NCBI RefSeq assembly: GCF_003308995.1
Contig: NZ_QFFJ01000002.1
Coordinates: 2,356,001-2,420,000, forward strand
Direction of reading: 5' to 3'
Origin: Chitinophaga flava
Lineage (GTDB): Bacteria; Bacteroidota; Bacteroidia; Chitinophagales; Chitinophagaceae
DNA: 64,000 nucleotides
In this document: positions 26,251-34,980 of the stretch, in pieces
How the letters are laid out: each line of letters starts with the position of its first letter
How positions within the stretch are numbered: position 1 is the stretch's first letter
The notes under the pieces: model-generated
The model's input: only the letters and a program-made list of their open reading frames with translations
What the model was told of the DNA's origin: nothing
Database searches by the model: none
Program-made: the position numbers and the translations under genes

Positions 26251-26323
26251 GATTCCGTAGCTCAGTTGGTAGAGCAATACACTTTTAATGTATGGGTCCT
26301 GGGTTCGAGTCCCAGCGGGATCA
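26251..26323 (+). tRNA. tRNA-Lys (anticodon UUU), copy 1
   Basis: Cloverleaf by eye: acceptor GATTCCG with CGGGATC (one T-G pair), D-arm GCTC/GAGC, anticodon stem ATACA/TGTAT around loop CTTTTAA, T-arm CTGGG/CCCAG with TTCGAGT. CCA is not encoded (CAC follows). Identical to the copy at 36685. Confidence 0.97.
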
Positions 26324-26335
26324 CAGAGAGTTTAC

Positions 26336-26368
26336 AAACCTCGCGCTAGTCGCGGGGTTTTGTTTTTT
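26336..26368 (+). terminator. tRNA-Lys terminator (copy 1)
   Basis: AACC.CGCG pairs with CGCG.GGTT, followed by a T-rich run; 12 bases after the tRNA. Confidence 0.82.
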
Positions 26369-26433
26369 AGTTGAGCGTTTAGTCGAGTTCCTTTTGTATA
26401 ACTCCGATTTCTTTCCCGTACTTTATACAGGTT
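26356..26433 (+). repeat. dispersed intergenic repeat, copy A
   Basis: Starts within the T-tract of the tRNA terminator and ends in CTTTATACAGGTT. About three quarters of its bases match copy B at 33927, nearly without gaps, including the last 13 bases exactly. Confidence 0.6.
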
Positions 26434-26613
26434 AACCGGCTTTTACTAAGTTAAGAAATATAGTTATAGGTGATATCTGTCTTTTCGATCACATTATCCA
26501 CTACACGGACTGGATGGTTCTCAAGGTTTGCTTTAACGATTACAGAAAGTCATTTTCCTTTGGCCATACTATAAAAACGAAAAACACATCATTGAGTTTG
26601 GTACTCCATAAAA

Positions 26614-26645
26614 AAAAGAGGACGCCTTTTGAGACGCCCTCTTTA
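26614..26645. terminator. terminator of the tyrosinase operon
   Basis: AAAGAGG pairs with CCTCTTT, with extra pairing inside; on the minus strand an A/T-rich tail with T-run follows. Confidence 0.7.
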
Positions 26646-26663
26646 TTTTCATCAATAGGAATT

Positions 26664-28337
26664 CTACCTTACCTCCAGCTTATAAGGCGGCGTATCCGCT
26701 GCAACCAATGCTCTGAACTGTTTAAAGCGTTCTGTATTCTGTTTCTCACGGCCAAAAATCTCCAGATGAAATTTCATTCCGCTGACCTCTTCCTCCGTGT
26801 ACTGATTCAGACTAACGGCTCCGGATATTCCCAGATGCGCCTGGCAATTAGCACAACCACCAACATCCCAGCGGCTCAGCACGGACTGATAACCGACAAG
26901 ATATCTTTTATCATCCCCTTTGGTTGCATACACACCAACAATAAAAGAGCCTTTGATACCTCCTCTGCTAAGTCCTGAAATATAGAGATGCAGATTGCTT
27001 CTCTTTGAATCAAGAGCACTGGCAGTTCTTGCAGCTGCAACAACATCGTTTTGCGACAATGAGCCATCGGTATAGGTATAATTTAGCTGTGATTCAATAT
27101 TTATACAATCTTCTGATGTGAAATAGGTAGTATCTGTTTTTATAAACGGTTTTAGCGCAGTTGTCATAGTCAGTGTTTCATTCTCCGTTTGCCCGTTGGC
27201 AGGGCCTTGTCCGGCACCGCCATTGAAACCATTTGAGGTACCCAGATCTGCGGGGTCTTCGATGATGTCAAAACGTTCTGTAAAACCCTGCTTTTGCTGC
27301 CATAACCAAAACACACGATCTATATTACAGTGGTGAAAAAAGAAGATGGGATCCAGTCCTGCCGTATCATTCTCGCCCATATCACCATTTGCATCCGGTA
27401 GCTGAGATGCATCATAGCCTCCGTTATTTATGCCGGTAGGAAGAGTAAAACCACCAACTGCCAAATGAATATCGTTGTGCGGATGCTCCAGTGCAGTGTA
27501 CCCTTTACCATAATAAGCAGCAGATTGCGTATTGGAAAATATCGTATAAATAGGAGCGTCAAGACAATCACTGAATGCCTTTGCTATACCTGCCGGTCGT
27601 GTTGTCCCGTCTCCTGGGCCACATCCGGGTATGTAGTAAGTCACATTATTAAGCCATTGTAATACATTCGCATTCAGCAAGGCAATATTGGCGTTCGGAT
27701 CAAAGAAATTAGCATTATACTCGTAAGTAGTGGCTTGGGCCTGCGGCGTGCCCACAAGGCCAGACAGCGGGTATCTTACTGTTTGGTAACCTTGTGGTTT
27801 GCTATAAACTGAGTCGTCATTGTTCACCTGGTCAGTTATTTTTTTAGGGAAAATAAATGAGGCAAGTGGATTATCGATGGCATTATTATCATCAGGTACA
27901 ATTCCCTTATCACGCAAACACTGCGGGAACTCTCCCTTGAATGTAAACTTCGGAGCTGTAAGCGCACGCGGTATGCCATATGTGGTTGAATAGGAATCTG
28001 TCTCATCCCAATAGGGTTGCATTACATCCTCACAACCAGGAGTAGTCTGCAGGGCTTTTTCCAGCTTGTATACATATACCCTGTGCCAGGTGGGGAAAAG
28101 CACATTCTGGTGATTACAGTAGCCACCCCACCATTCCGGGTTTGTAGCGCCTTCCCCGGCAAATGGTTCTCCGTGATACCCACCTATCACAAAAAAAGAG
28201 TTAGGGTCAGTAGGTGGTAATGCTTTAATATAAGCCCATGCTGTCATCAGTTTTTCCAGATCATTATTGATGCCTGCATCATAATCATTCTGAATTTCAA
28301 TTATAGAGCGGCGAACGCCTATGCCATTTCTTGTCAT
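26664..28337 (-). CDS. tyrosinase-family binuclear copper oxidase
   Basis: A 557-residue type-3 copper protein. CuA ligands: H55 (GYHGEPF), H76 (CNHQN) and H85 (TWHR). C74 lies two residues before H76, the C-x-H arrangement that forms a Cys-His thioether in fungal tyrosinase. CuB ligands: H287 and H291 (HNDIH) and H335 or H336 (FHHCNID). It oxidises phenols to quinones. No signal peptide or Tat motif is seen. About 180 residues follow the copper core, longer than the minimal Streptomyces form, and could form a lid. Two bases separate it from the upstream Cys-rich membrane gene. Confidence 0.9.
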   Translation of the reverse strand: MTRNGIGVRRSIIEIQNDYDAGINNDLEKLMTAWAYIKALPPTDPNSFFVIGGYHGEPFAGEGATNPEWWGGYCNHQNVLFPTWHRVYVYKLEKALQTTPGCEDVMQPYWDETDSYSTTYGIPRALTAPKFTFKGEFPQCLRDKGIVPDDNNAIDNPLASFIFPKKITDQVNNDDSVYSKPQGYQTVRYPLSGLVGTPQAQATTYEYNANFFDPNANIALLNANVLQWLNNVTYYIPGCGPGDGTTRPAGIAKAFSDCLDAPIYTIFSNTQSAAYYGKGYTALEHPHNDIHLAVGGFTLPTGINNGGYDASQLPDANGDMGENDTAGLDPIFFFHHCNIDRVFWLWQQKQGFTERFDIIEDPADLGTSNGFNGGAGQGPANGQTENETLTMTTALKPFIKTDTTYFTSEDCINIESQLNYTYTDGSLSQNDVVAAARTASALDSKRSNLHLYISGLSRGGIKGSFIVGVYATKGDDKRYLVGYQSVLSRWDVGGCANCQAHLGISGAVSLNQYTEEEVSGMKFHLEIFGREKQNTERFKQFRALVAADTPPYKLEVR

Positions 28338-28339
28338 AG

Positions 28340-28810
28340 TTAAGCAATTTTGTGTTTCTTGTGAATAAGTTTCAAGGATACATTGGGGAAATTACTCAGT
28401 AAAGATCCTGTCAGGATCATGCCAACGCCCGCAACCAGCGACCATTGTGTGCCAGGGAAGAATGCGCGGCTGCTCATAATAAAAACCGCACCCAACATGC
28501 TGATAATAAAAGGCAGGTATCCTGCCACTCTTATCCGCTTATACAAAAAGAAAAGATGTATCGCCAGGAAGATCATCATTACGGGCAGCAGCCATTTCAT
28601 ATAAGGTAGCTTCGCCAATCCCAGGCTACCGAACATACTCATATAAACAGCCCAGCACATAGGACATTTCGGGAAAAAAGCAATTAGGATGCTCAATATG
28701 ACCGAAGGTACACTCCTGGCGGTTTTCGAGGGTATTGTCCCCGATGATTGCTGCTCACCGGAATGCCTGACATGGCAATTACAAGTGTTGCATTCATTTA
28801 AATTTTCCAT
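28340..28810 (-). CDS. Cys-rich membrane protein, candidate metal-handling partner of the tyrosinase
   Basis: 156 residues. The N-terminus is cytosolic-looking and rich in Cys and His (ECNTCNCHVRH). Four hydrophobic helices follow, the first with FFPKCPMCWA, a C-x-x-C pair at the membrane face as in MerC-like transporters. It is the first gene of a two-gene unit with tyrosinase. A role in copper supply to the oxidase is inference from the cysteines and the two-base gap; no named copper chaperone family is recognised. Confidence 0.7.
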   Translation of the reverse strand: MENLNECNTCNCHVRHSGEQQSSGTIPSKTARSVPSVILSILIAFFPKCPMCWAVYMSMFGSLGLAKLPYMKWLLPVMMIFLAIHLFFLYKRIRVAGYLPFIISMLGAVFIMSSRAFFPGTQWSLVAGVGMILTGSLLSNFPNVSLKLIHKKHKIA

Positions 28811-29780
28811 AGCGTATATTGATGTTGTAAAAGAAAAGGCTGAAAGATATTTATGCGTAATTCAGCCACGGAAAAGGGTTTAAAAGAAGCAGCAGGACCA
28901 TCTCTGCAATGGTTGCTATGAAAGAAATAGGGGATGCCATTTTTCATAAGACAACATTTTATGGGACCCGACACTCACATGAATTGGAGGAACGTCAGAT
29001 TCAAGCGGATCGGAAGAAAATACCAGATTCTTTTTTTGCTGTTGGATACTTTTAGTTTGCTTGCTGAGCATGAGATGAGCACCCGGCGCAAATCCCATGG
29101 TTAACAGCTGCATGATTGTCTTTCTGTGTTTGCATGAGCGTGTTCATAAGAGTATCTCATTTATGGAATAAAGAATAAAGAAATATTGCGGGTAATAGAT
29201 GCCCTGCCCGAAATTGCTCCAGGCTGAGTTATCAAAGGATATATCATTCTATCAACAGGGGTGCTGCTATTCAGAAAATGGAACGAGCGAACTCGATACA
29301 CCACTGCATCAGGAAAAATTCTGGCTGTATAAGAGAAGTCTTGCAGAAATGAACGCCTAAGGGGAAGTTAATACCGGCCTGCCTTCTGAGGGTAATTCCA
29401 CAACATTTGTATGATGGTTATTTGAGGGTTTAGAGTGATGAAAAAATGGTAACCATAACTTTTATGTAATCGAAAATAAATAAAAAAATCATTTCGCCAA
29501 GAGGGTCGCCAGAGCGAATTTTAAATGTGTATTAATTTTGTATGTGTTTAAAGAATAATTTGATTGTTGATACAGATGGTTTGGTCGACGCATCTATTTT
29601 GGCGAAAGTGTGGCCAGGTTAAAAAAGGGGAAAAATACCCGTCAAAGTTGAATTGGTGAAATGACGATTGGTTATTGCTACAAACGGACACTATCGGTTG
29701 CAGGGACTGATTTTTTCAAAAATCAGTGTACTTGGCTGTAGTACAGGAACCCATGTATAACCCACCCCACTTCCGGCATT

Positions 29781-29820
29781 TTCATGATAAAACCCGCAAA
29801 TATGCGGGCTTTATCATGAA
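29781..29820. terminator. 40-base inverted repeat, probable terminator of a lost gene
   Basis: TTCATGATAAA.CCCGCA pairs with TGCGGG.TTTATCATGAA over 17 of 18 positions (one A-C mismatch), loop AATA. No neighbouring gene needs it. Confidence 0.55.
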
Positions 29821-29857
29821 ATACAATTTAATTTAATCACAGGTTTTCCTGATATAA

Positions 29858-29872
29858 TCCCAGCGGGATCAC
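29858..29872 (+). repeat. displaced 3' end of tRNA-Lys (att-like)
   Basis: TCCCAGCGGGATCAC is identical to the last T-arm/acceptor bases of both tRNA-Lys genes (26310-26324, 36744-36758). The rest of the tRNA is absent here. A terminator-like ACC...GGGTTTTTT segment follows, as after the real tRNAs. Confidence 0.7.
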
Positions 29873-30145
29873 TGGAGAAACAAAAAACCTGCGTACTGCG
29901 TGGGTTTTTTGTTTTGGGTCTATTCCAACACCACTACCCCCGGAATAAAAAAACTGTCATATCACTATATCATTGTGATCAAATGAAAAAATTCGGAGTC
30001 TCCAATACTTCTGGTAGGTTTGCCGCTATGCGGGATCTCCGGAACAGTATTACGTTGGGTGGTCTTAGGGCTACTTTACCATATTTTCCTGGTCCCCCGG
30101 CCGGGCAGCTGCATAGGGACCAGGATTGATATTCTGCTGATGTAA

Positions 30146-31279
30146 TTATCCATCAATCATATGAGGCACGAAGCGGCTTTTATTATCGGTGATAAGGGAG
30201 TCTGCTTCGCGGATACCCATACCTGCGGCCTGCTGTGCTATCACCCAGCTGCCTATCACCGGATATTTGCCATCATAGGCCGGAAGCTCGAACAGTTCCT
30301 GGAATACATATCCTTCCTGGCCGTAGCCACCGTCGGAGGATTGCAGCAGCTGTCCGTTGTCGACCATTTCTATATTGGCTCCTTCTCTCGAGAGAATAGG
30401 TTTTTTCACGAAGCGGTTCATGCCGTGTGAGTCGAACCATGCTGGCAGCAGATTAGGATGATTCGGGTACATCTCCCACAGGATAGGCAGCAGCGCTTTG
30501 TTGGAGAGTATCATTTTCCAGGCAGGCTCAATCCAGAAGGCCTGGTTGGCATCTTCTGGTATATTTTTTCCGAAATCATCTCTCAACAACCATTCCCAGG
30601 GATATAACTTGAAGATGTTCCTGATAGACTCATTCTCCAAATCCATAAATGTTCTCGTGCTGTTATCCCAGCCCAGATCGTCTATAAATACAAGCTTGGT
30701 ATCCAGACCCGCCTGCATAGCACAGTCGCGCAGGTACTCGGTATTGGTAAGATCTTCAAGGGTTTGCTTCAGACAGCTGAAATGCAGTTTGCCGGGACGC
30801 AGGTAAGATGCGAGCGTTTTCCAGCCATCGATCAGCTTTTCATGAACAGAGTTGAACTGGTCTTTGGATTTATCAAAATCCTGAAGCCAGAACCACTGTA
30901 CGATGCCTGCTTCATAGAGAGAAGTAGGAGTGTCGGCATTGAATTCAAGCAGTTTAAGATGACCGTTCTTATAACAGAAATCAAACCGGCCGTAGATAGC
31001 AGGATGATCTTCCTGCCAGGTTTTTTCTATATAAGGGATAGCCCCGTCAGGAATCGCAAAGCGATGATACAGGTTATTGTCCATTACATATTGCACCGCG
31101 CCCAGGCACATATCCCACAGCTCCTGTGTGGCGCTTTCAATTCTGTTTATTTCGCTGAGCATAAACTTGTAATAAGCACTTTCATCCCAGTAGGGGATAT
31201 CTGTTGTATGAAATCCAAACCCCAGCTTCTCAACGGCGCTCTGCCAGTTGTTGCGGGGAGGAATACTAATTCGTTGCAT
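30146..31279 (-). CDS. glutathionylspermidine synthase-family protein (YgiC-like)
   Basis: A 377-residue ATP-grasp ligase of the Gsp-synthase preATP-grasp family, close in layout to E. coli YgiC/YjfC: YGRFDFCYKNGHLKLLEFNADTP (in parts) near 105-130, KPILSREGANIE near 290, and VIGSWVIAQQAAGMGIRE near the end. There is no amidase half. Such proteins probably ligate a peptide or amine, but the substrate is unknown. Third gene of an operon with two small lipoproteins, which echoes E. coli ygiBC. Confidence 0.88.
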   Translation of the reverse strand: MQRISIPPRNNWQSAVEKLGFGFHTTDIPYWDESAYYKFMLSEINRIESATQELWDMCLGAVQYVMDNNLYHRFAIPDGAIPYIEKTWQEDHPAIYGRFDFCYKNGHLKLLEFNADTPTSLYEAGIVQWFWLQDFDKSKDQFNSVHEKLIDGWKTLASYLRPGKLHFSCLKQTLEDLTNTEYLRDCAMQAGLDTKLVFIDDLGWDNSTRTFMDLENESIRNIFKLYPWEWLLRDDFGKNIPEDANQAFWIEPAWKMILSNKALLPILWEMYPNHPNLLPAWFDSHGMNRFVKKPILSREGANIEMVDNGQLLQSSDGGYGQEGYVFQELFELPAYDGKYPVIGSWVIAQQAAGMGIREADSLITDNKSRFVPHMIDG

Positions 31280-31296
31280 CTGAAAATTAATTGAAA

Positions 31297-31683
31297 TTAG
31301 GAAGAAACACTGAAACCATGTGAGCCAAATCCGCCACGGGTAATACTTCCTTTGAAACCATTGCGACCGGTATTGGCATGCGCACTGAGGCCTCCGGAAT
31401 AGTAACCGGCACGCGTATAACTACCATTGTAATAATGACCATAAGGCCTGAAGGCATAGTACCAGAGATGCGAATGGTGGTGATATCCGTTGTTACTGGA
31501 ATAATATCCATTGTCATCCCCATAATAATTTCTTACACCGTTGTAGGGAGCAGTGGTATCGCCGCGCATGAATACCCTGCGCTGGTGATGGGGAGTAGGC
31601 TTATGACAGCTGGCAAGTATTGCGGTAATCAGCACCAGTTGTATGTGTGCCGATTTTTTAAGTTTCTTATTGAACGGTGACAT
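31297..31683 (-). CDS. Gly/Tyr/His-rich small lipoprotein (DUF1190/YgiB-like in character)
   Basis: 128 residues. Signal peptide with lipobox ILASC near residue 26. The middle is rich in Tyr, Asn and His (NGYYSSNNGYHHHSH) and the end reads ITRGGFGSHGFSVSS, a Ser/Gly/Phe tail like that of YgiB proteins. It overlaps the upstream gene by 17 bases and lies 17 bases before the Gsp-synthase gene. I infer a functional YgiB counterpart; direct homology is not shown. Confidence 0.6.
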   Translation of the reverse strand: MSPFNKKLKKSAHIQLVLITAILASCHKPTPHHQRRVFMRGDTTAPYNGVRNYYGDDNGYYSSNNGYHHHSHLWYYAFRPYGHYYNGSYTRAGYYSGGLSAHANTGRNGFKGSITRGGFGSHGFSVSS

Positions 31684-32011
31684 AAATCTCGTAATCCTTC
31701 TGAAGTTTAATAGATGTAGTATCTCCGTTCCCGTTTTCGCCCTGTTCTGTGGTTTGGCCCAGGGAAGGAATTGTATCGCGGTGCACTACTGTTTTGTACA
31801 GGGATGAGTTAGTCCAGATTTTATGGGTAGTCACCATTTCATCATGAAACTTGTCGATGTGGTTGGTACTGAGTACTGTTTCAATAGAACCTGTTTTGTC
31901 GATGGCATCGGTAATGTCTTCATTATTGGGTTCACTGGCTTCATTGCTACAGCTTCCCTGTGCCAGCATACAACAGATGAGGGCGCCTGACAGGTATAGT
32001 TTTTTATTCAT
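31667..32011 (-). CDS. hypothetical lipoprotein
   Basis: 114 residues with signal peptide and lipobox QGSC near residue 20. The mature part is acidic, rich in Asn, Thr and Glu (SNEASEPNNEDITD at the start), with no recognisable domain. First gene of the ygiBC-like operon; its end overlaps the next gene. Unknown function; membrane-attached and probably periplasmic. Confidence 0.65.
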   Translation of the reverse strand: MNKKLYLSGALICCMLAQGSCSNEASEPNNEDITDAIDKTGSIETVLSTNHIDKFHDEMVTTHKIWTNSSLYKTVVHRDTIPSLGQTTEQGENGNGDTTSIKLQKDYEIYVTVQ

Positions 32012-32820
32012 GGCGGGTATAAATTATAGTACGAAGTTAATAAGGGAATATATTATTTATATAAAATTTTTTAAGTATAATAGCATAGCCCCAAGGTTGA
32101 TGTGTATAATATAAGCGAGCATAATAGAGAGAATAGTATTAGGATTTATTGCACTGTGTTTGTTTCTGTATTTCCCTGGAAGCACTCTATAGGCATTCAA
32201 TAACTATCATCCGGGTATCTCCTAAGTGTCCTATAACTATCGCTCAAATAAGCTGGTTCAGGCTCATATTTGATACTTTTTTGCTAATAAGAAGAGTAGG
32301 CATTCCGGGCGAGTCATCTATTTATCTTGATGAGATACCATTATTGTGGGGAAAGCATCACATTAATACCCGGAACGCCGGCTTCAGATCCCAACTCTGG
32401 GATGAATTCAACCGTGCTGCCATGGAATGGATTTACAACATGGGATATCCGTGCTACACAGATATTATATCCGCAATAGGTAGAAGTGTAGGGAGGTTTG
32501 GAGCGAACAACTTATCCTAATAATACGGGGGGCGGCCAACCACTCCCCGTATTGATATTAAATGCATTTATCCTTTCAATAACGCCGCCATAGGTCATTG
32601 TATTAAACTGTCTTTTCGATTGCGGTTAATGCAGGTGCCTGCTGTAACTCAAAGATGTATCAAAAGCGTGTATGCGTTATTGTGATATATTGTAATCTGG
32701 AATGGGGCACCCGTATTGCTGTTATCAACTCCAACGAAACGGAGCTGAAAATGAACGAAGAACAACCCATGCCAAGCTGAGGATGGGGTGAATCAGGAGG
32801 CCCCTATATTCCTTAACCGC
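32012..32820. other. 0.8-kb region without a supported gene
   Basis: Between divergent/convergent small genes. A 123-codon plus-strand frame (32149-32520) and a 41-codon one (32655-32780) are open but unrecognised. In the second, the tail NLEWGTRIAVINSNETELK reads like real protein, so a decayed gene is possible. No RNA or repeat seen. Confidence 0.4.
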
Positions 32821-33186
32821 CTACCCGTGATACACTCTGGAAGAAGTAATGATGCCGTCTTTTATCTCCAGTACTTCTCCTACCAGCAGATCCTCTTCGT
32901 TGGGCACCTGACGGAGATATTCCATAAATACCCGGTCCTGATTGGCGGTTAACGTATGCAAGATATATTGCAGGTGAGGATATCGCTCAAAAGAATCCTG
33001 CCACCAGACACGGAGTGCCTCCTTACCTTTGATAAGGCCGCCCGTAGCTGGCTGCCGAATTTTCAACTTCGGACTGTAATGCATCGCATTATCGTGGTAC
33101 AGAGATAGTAATTTTTCCAGGTCATGTTCATTGAATGCTTCGAACCATTTGTGAGCAATGAATTCCAGTTCGTTTGGTGCTGACAT
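32821..33186 (-). CDS. SnoaL-like (NTF2-fold) protein
   Basis: A 121-residue NTF2-fold protein: HKWFEAFNEHDLEKLLSLYHDN at the start, then GKEALRVWWQDSFERYP and a closing strand GEVLEIKDGIITSSRVYHG. The family covers isomerases, cyclases and many binders; key catalytic residues cannot be assigned. Monocistronic, without a signal peptide. Confidence 0.85.
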   Translation of the reverse strand: MSAPNELEFIAHKWFEAFNEHDLEKLLSLYHDNAMHYSPKLKIRQPATGGLIKGKEALRVWWQDSFERYPHLQYILHTLTANQDRVFMEYLRQVPNEEDLLVGEVLEIKDGIITSSRVYHG

Positions 33187-33363
33187 ATACTACTGTTTGT
33201 AAGCGGCAAATATAGGTTAGTTGTCTGGACTCCGCATACAAATTCCTCTGGGGTTATTTTTTTATGTAGAAGAAGATTTTAAAAAATTCCCGATGGTATC
33301 CGCTTTAAAATTTTATCTTTAAATTGCTTCATTGTATGCCTCACTTTGTAATAGAATGTTCAG

Positions 33364-33924
33364 ATGGAAAACAAGCTTTCCAGCATTATCATACAAAAAC
33401 AGGCACCGTTGTTTACTAATATTTCATTTCTATCCATGAATATCCGGGAGGTTGAACAGATGGAACTAAAAAATGATACGCTTCTTTTAAAACTATTAAG
33501 TGATAAGGATGCTTCGGTATATTACAAGCTATATACCGAAAGAATGAATGAGCATCCTTTTCTTCCAGATGAAACACCGTTGGCATTTACTACCCGAATT
33601 CTTCAATTATGTAATGTCTTATTCACCATACGACTAAGAAATCAGCCGGAGATCATTATTGGAGATTGTGCCTTGCATGACTGGGATCAGAAAAATAATG
33701 AAATTGAAATTGGTGGTTCCTTATTCAAAGCCTACCAGGGGAAAGGTTATATGCAATCGGCTTTTGATCTCCTCATTGAACACGCAAAGGACCGCTATCA
33801 TGTAAAGAAAATCATAGGTAAAACGCAAGTAGACAATAATCATGCGATTCGCCTGGTTGAAAAGTTGGGTTTTCAGAAAGAAAAGGAGGAAAACAGCACA
33901 GTTCTTCTTAGTAAAATATTGTAA
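33364..33924 (+). CDS. GNAT N-acetyltransferase (RimJ/RimL-like)
   Basis: 186 residues. The acetyl-CoA site is FKAYQGKGYMQSAFDLLIEHA (split: QGKGYM core) and the C-terminal TQVDNNHAIRLVEKLGFQ is the standard end of RimJ/RimL-type transferases. The start is uncertain: Met codons at 33364, 33436 and 33460 are in frame; the domain begins near MELKNDTLLLK, so the later starts are possible. Target unknown. Confidence 0.82.
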   Translation: MENKLSSIIIQKQAPLFTNISFLSMNIREVEQMELKNDTLLLKLLSDKDASVYYKLYTERMNEHPFLPDETPLAFTTRILQLCNVLFTIRLRNQPEIIIGDCALHDWDQKNNEIEIGGSLFKAYQGKGYMQSAFDLLIEHAKDRYHVKKIIGKTQVDNNHAIRLVEKLGFQKEKEENSTVLLSKIL

Positions 33925-33926
33925 CT

Positions 33927-34005
33927 GGTTTTGCTTTTTAAGTCGAGCTTTCAGGCGAGTTGCTTTTATAAAACAGCTTTTTGTTTCCCATTCTTTATAC
34001 AGGTT
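33927..34005 (+). repeat. dispersed intergenic repeat, copy B
   Basis: Begins three bases after the GNAT stop (GGTTTTGCTTTTT) and ends in CTTTATACAGGTT. Alignable to copy A over its full length with one single-base gap. Confidence 0.6.
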
Positions 34006-34057
34006 ATATTCTCTGCACAACTCCATTTTTTGTTGGGTATGTATTATTGTCAGAATG

Positions 34058-34717
34058 CTAACGGGCAGTTCCTGAAATTACGAATAACGGCTGTACTTCG
34101 CAGTCATGCTCTCCTATTAAAAAGTAAAAGGAATCTTTCATGCTGACTCCTTTTAATTTATCATGATCATATAGATGTTGTAAGGCTTTATGCAAAGCCA
34201 GGTAAGCATTATACATATAAATATTACTCAATTCGGAATAGCCTTCCAACTCGAATACATCAAGGTGCCCATATTTATCTTCATCAATATTAAAGTAGGC
34301 CAGTTTAGTTAACGGAGTACAGCATTCCAGCGAAACGCCAGGAACAGCATAGTAACCATTCGCAAAATCATAACTCCCGAGGTTGTCATATGGAGTTACC
34401 TGAAAAGGAATGGGATTCTCCAGTTTAGTTATTCCATATACAAGCGCTTCTTCCGACTCTGTTAACAGATCACTGTATTCGAAAAGAATAGCAAATAAGG
34501 CTGTCTCCATGTCAATATCCTTTTCGGGATTTGTCCACCAGTTCCGTATGTTCGCTTCCAGTTCAGCGACAAATGCAGAAACGTTATCATCGGCTGAGAG
34601 TTCCGGTACCAATGGTCTGAATTCTTCAAGTAAAGGGTGTAGATCGGTGATAGCAAGAAATGCTGATTTATTGGCTGATAGCTCATTGGAGAGGAATGCT
34701 TTGATTTCAGAATTCAT
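34058..34717 (-). CDS. hypothetical protein, 219 residues
   Basis: A soluble acidic protein with no signal peptide or membrane segment. The first half is helical (LHPLLEEFRPLVPELSADD), and the second half has alternating strands and a SNIYMYNAYLALHKALQHLY helix. There are two adjacent cysteines (LECCTPL). I do not recognise the family. It lies alone between a GNAT gene and a RibD-like gene; overall look is similar to the immunity/SUKH-type accessory proteins, but that is only an impression. Confidence 0.6.
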   Translation of the reverse strand: MNSEIKAFLSNELSANKSAFLAITDLHPLLEEFRPLVPELSADDNVSAFVAELEANIRNWWTNPEKDIDMETALFAILFEYSDLLTESEEALVYGITKLENPIPFQVTPYDNLGSYDFANGYYAVPGVSLECCTPLTKLAYFNIDEDKYGHLDVFELEGYSELSNIYMYNAYLALHKALQHLYDHDKLKGVSMKDSFYFLIGEHDCEVQPLFVISGTAR

Positions 34718-34980
34718 GGATAGTGATTGATGTTTGGAAATAGTAATCTTGGTTAGATTCTCCTCAACAAAAATAGTCTAAAACGTATATTTTTATTTTC
34801 TGTTTCTAATCTTATCTGGTTTTGATAGGTGTTTTATAGATAGGCTATTGCTTGTAAAGAAGGGATTGGGCTTGGATTTGGGAGAGTCTATCATAATTTC
34901 CAAGGAATTGGTTCGGGAACAATCCGAACAGGATCACAGAATTAGAAAAAGGCTTCAGAATATATTTGAGCGGGAAGTTC

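Larger units (their letters stand above)
26324..26663. other. 340-base gap after tRNA-Lys
   Basis: Contains the tRNA terminator, repeat copy A and the tyrosinase terminator. No gene is supported; the readable frames lack a start site and family match. Confidence 0.6.
28811..30145. other. 1.3-kb gene-poor debris region
   Basis: No gene of normal size on either strand. It contains short unsupported ORFs (29199-29360, 53 residues; 29071-28916 on the minus strand, 51 residues), several hairpins, the 15-base tRNA-Lys end at 29858 with a terminator-like T-run, and a 9-bp hairpin at 30088-30124 next to the end of the Gsp-synthase gene. The picture is that of a decayed island or intergenic scar. Confidence 0.55.

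Noticed and set aside
26072..26260. 63-codon frame overlapping the tRNA-Lys promoter
   Set aside because: It runs into the tRNA gene and has no recognisable protein character.
28916..29113. 65-codon minus-strand frame upstream of the tyrosinase operon, considered as a peptide precursor
   Set aside because: No leader motif, no modifying enzyme of a known peptide class, and no visible ribosome site. Composition does not separate it from chance.
29199..29360. 53-codon frame (starts MPCPKLLQAEL) in the debris region
   Set aside because: Protein-like but short, unrecognised and without promoter or partner; left as part of the gene-poor region.
29542..29622. Short frame with NNLIVDTDGLV, like a segment of an IS5-type transposase
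   Set aside because: Only 26 codons, no other transposase motif and no terminal repeats around it. The match to the VDT.G pattern is too short to call an insertion sequence.
32149..32520. 123-codon plus-strand frame in the gap after the ygiBC-like operon
   Set aside because: N-terminal half has odd Cys/Ile-rich composition and no start context. No family is recognised. It could hide a decayed gene but is not supported as one.
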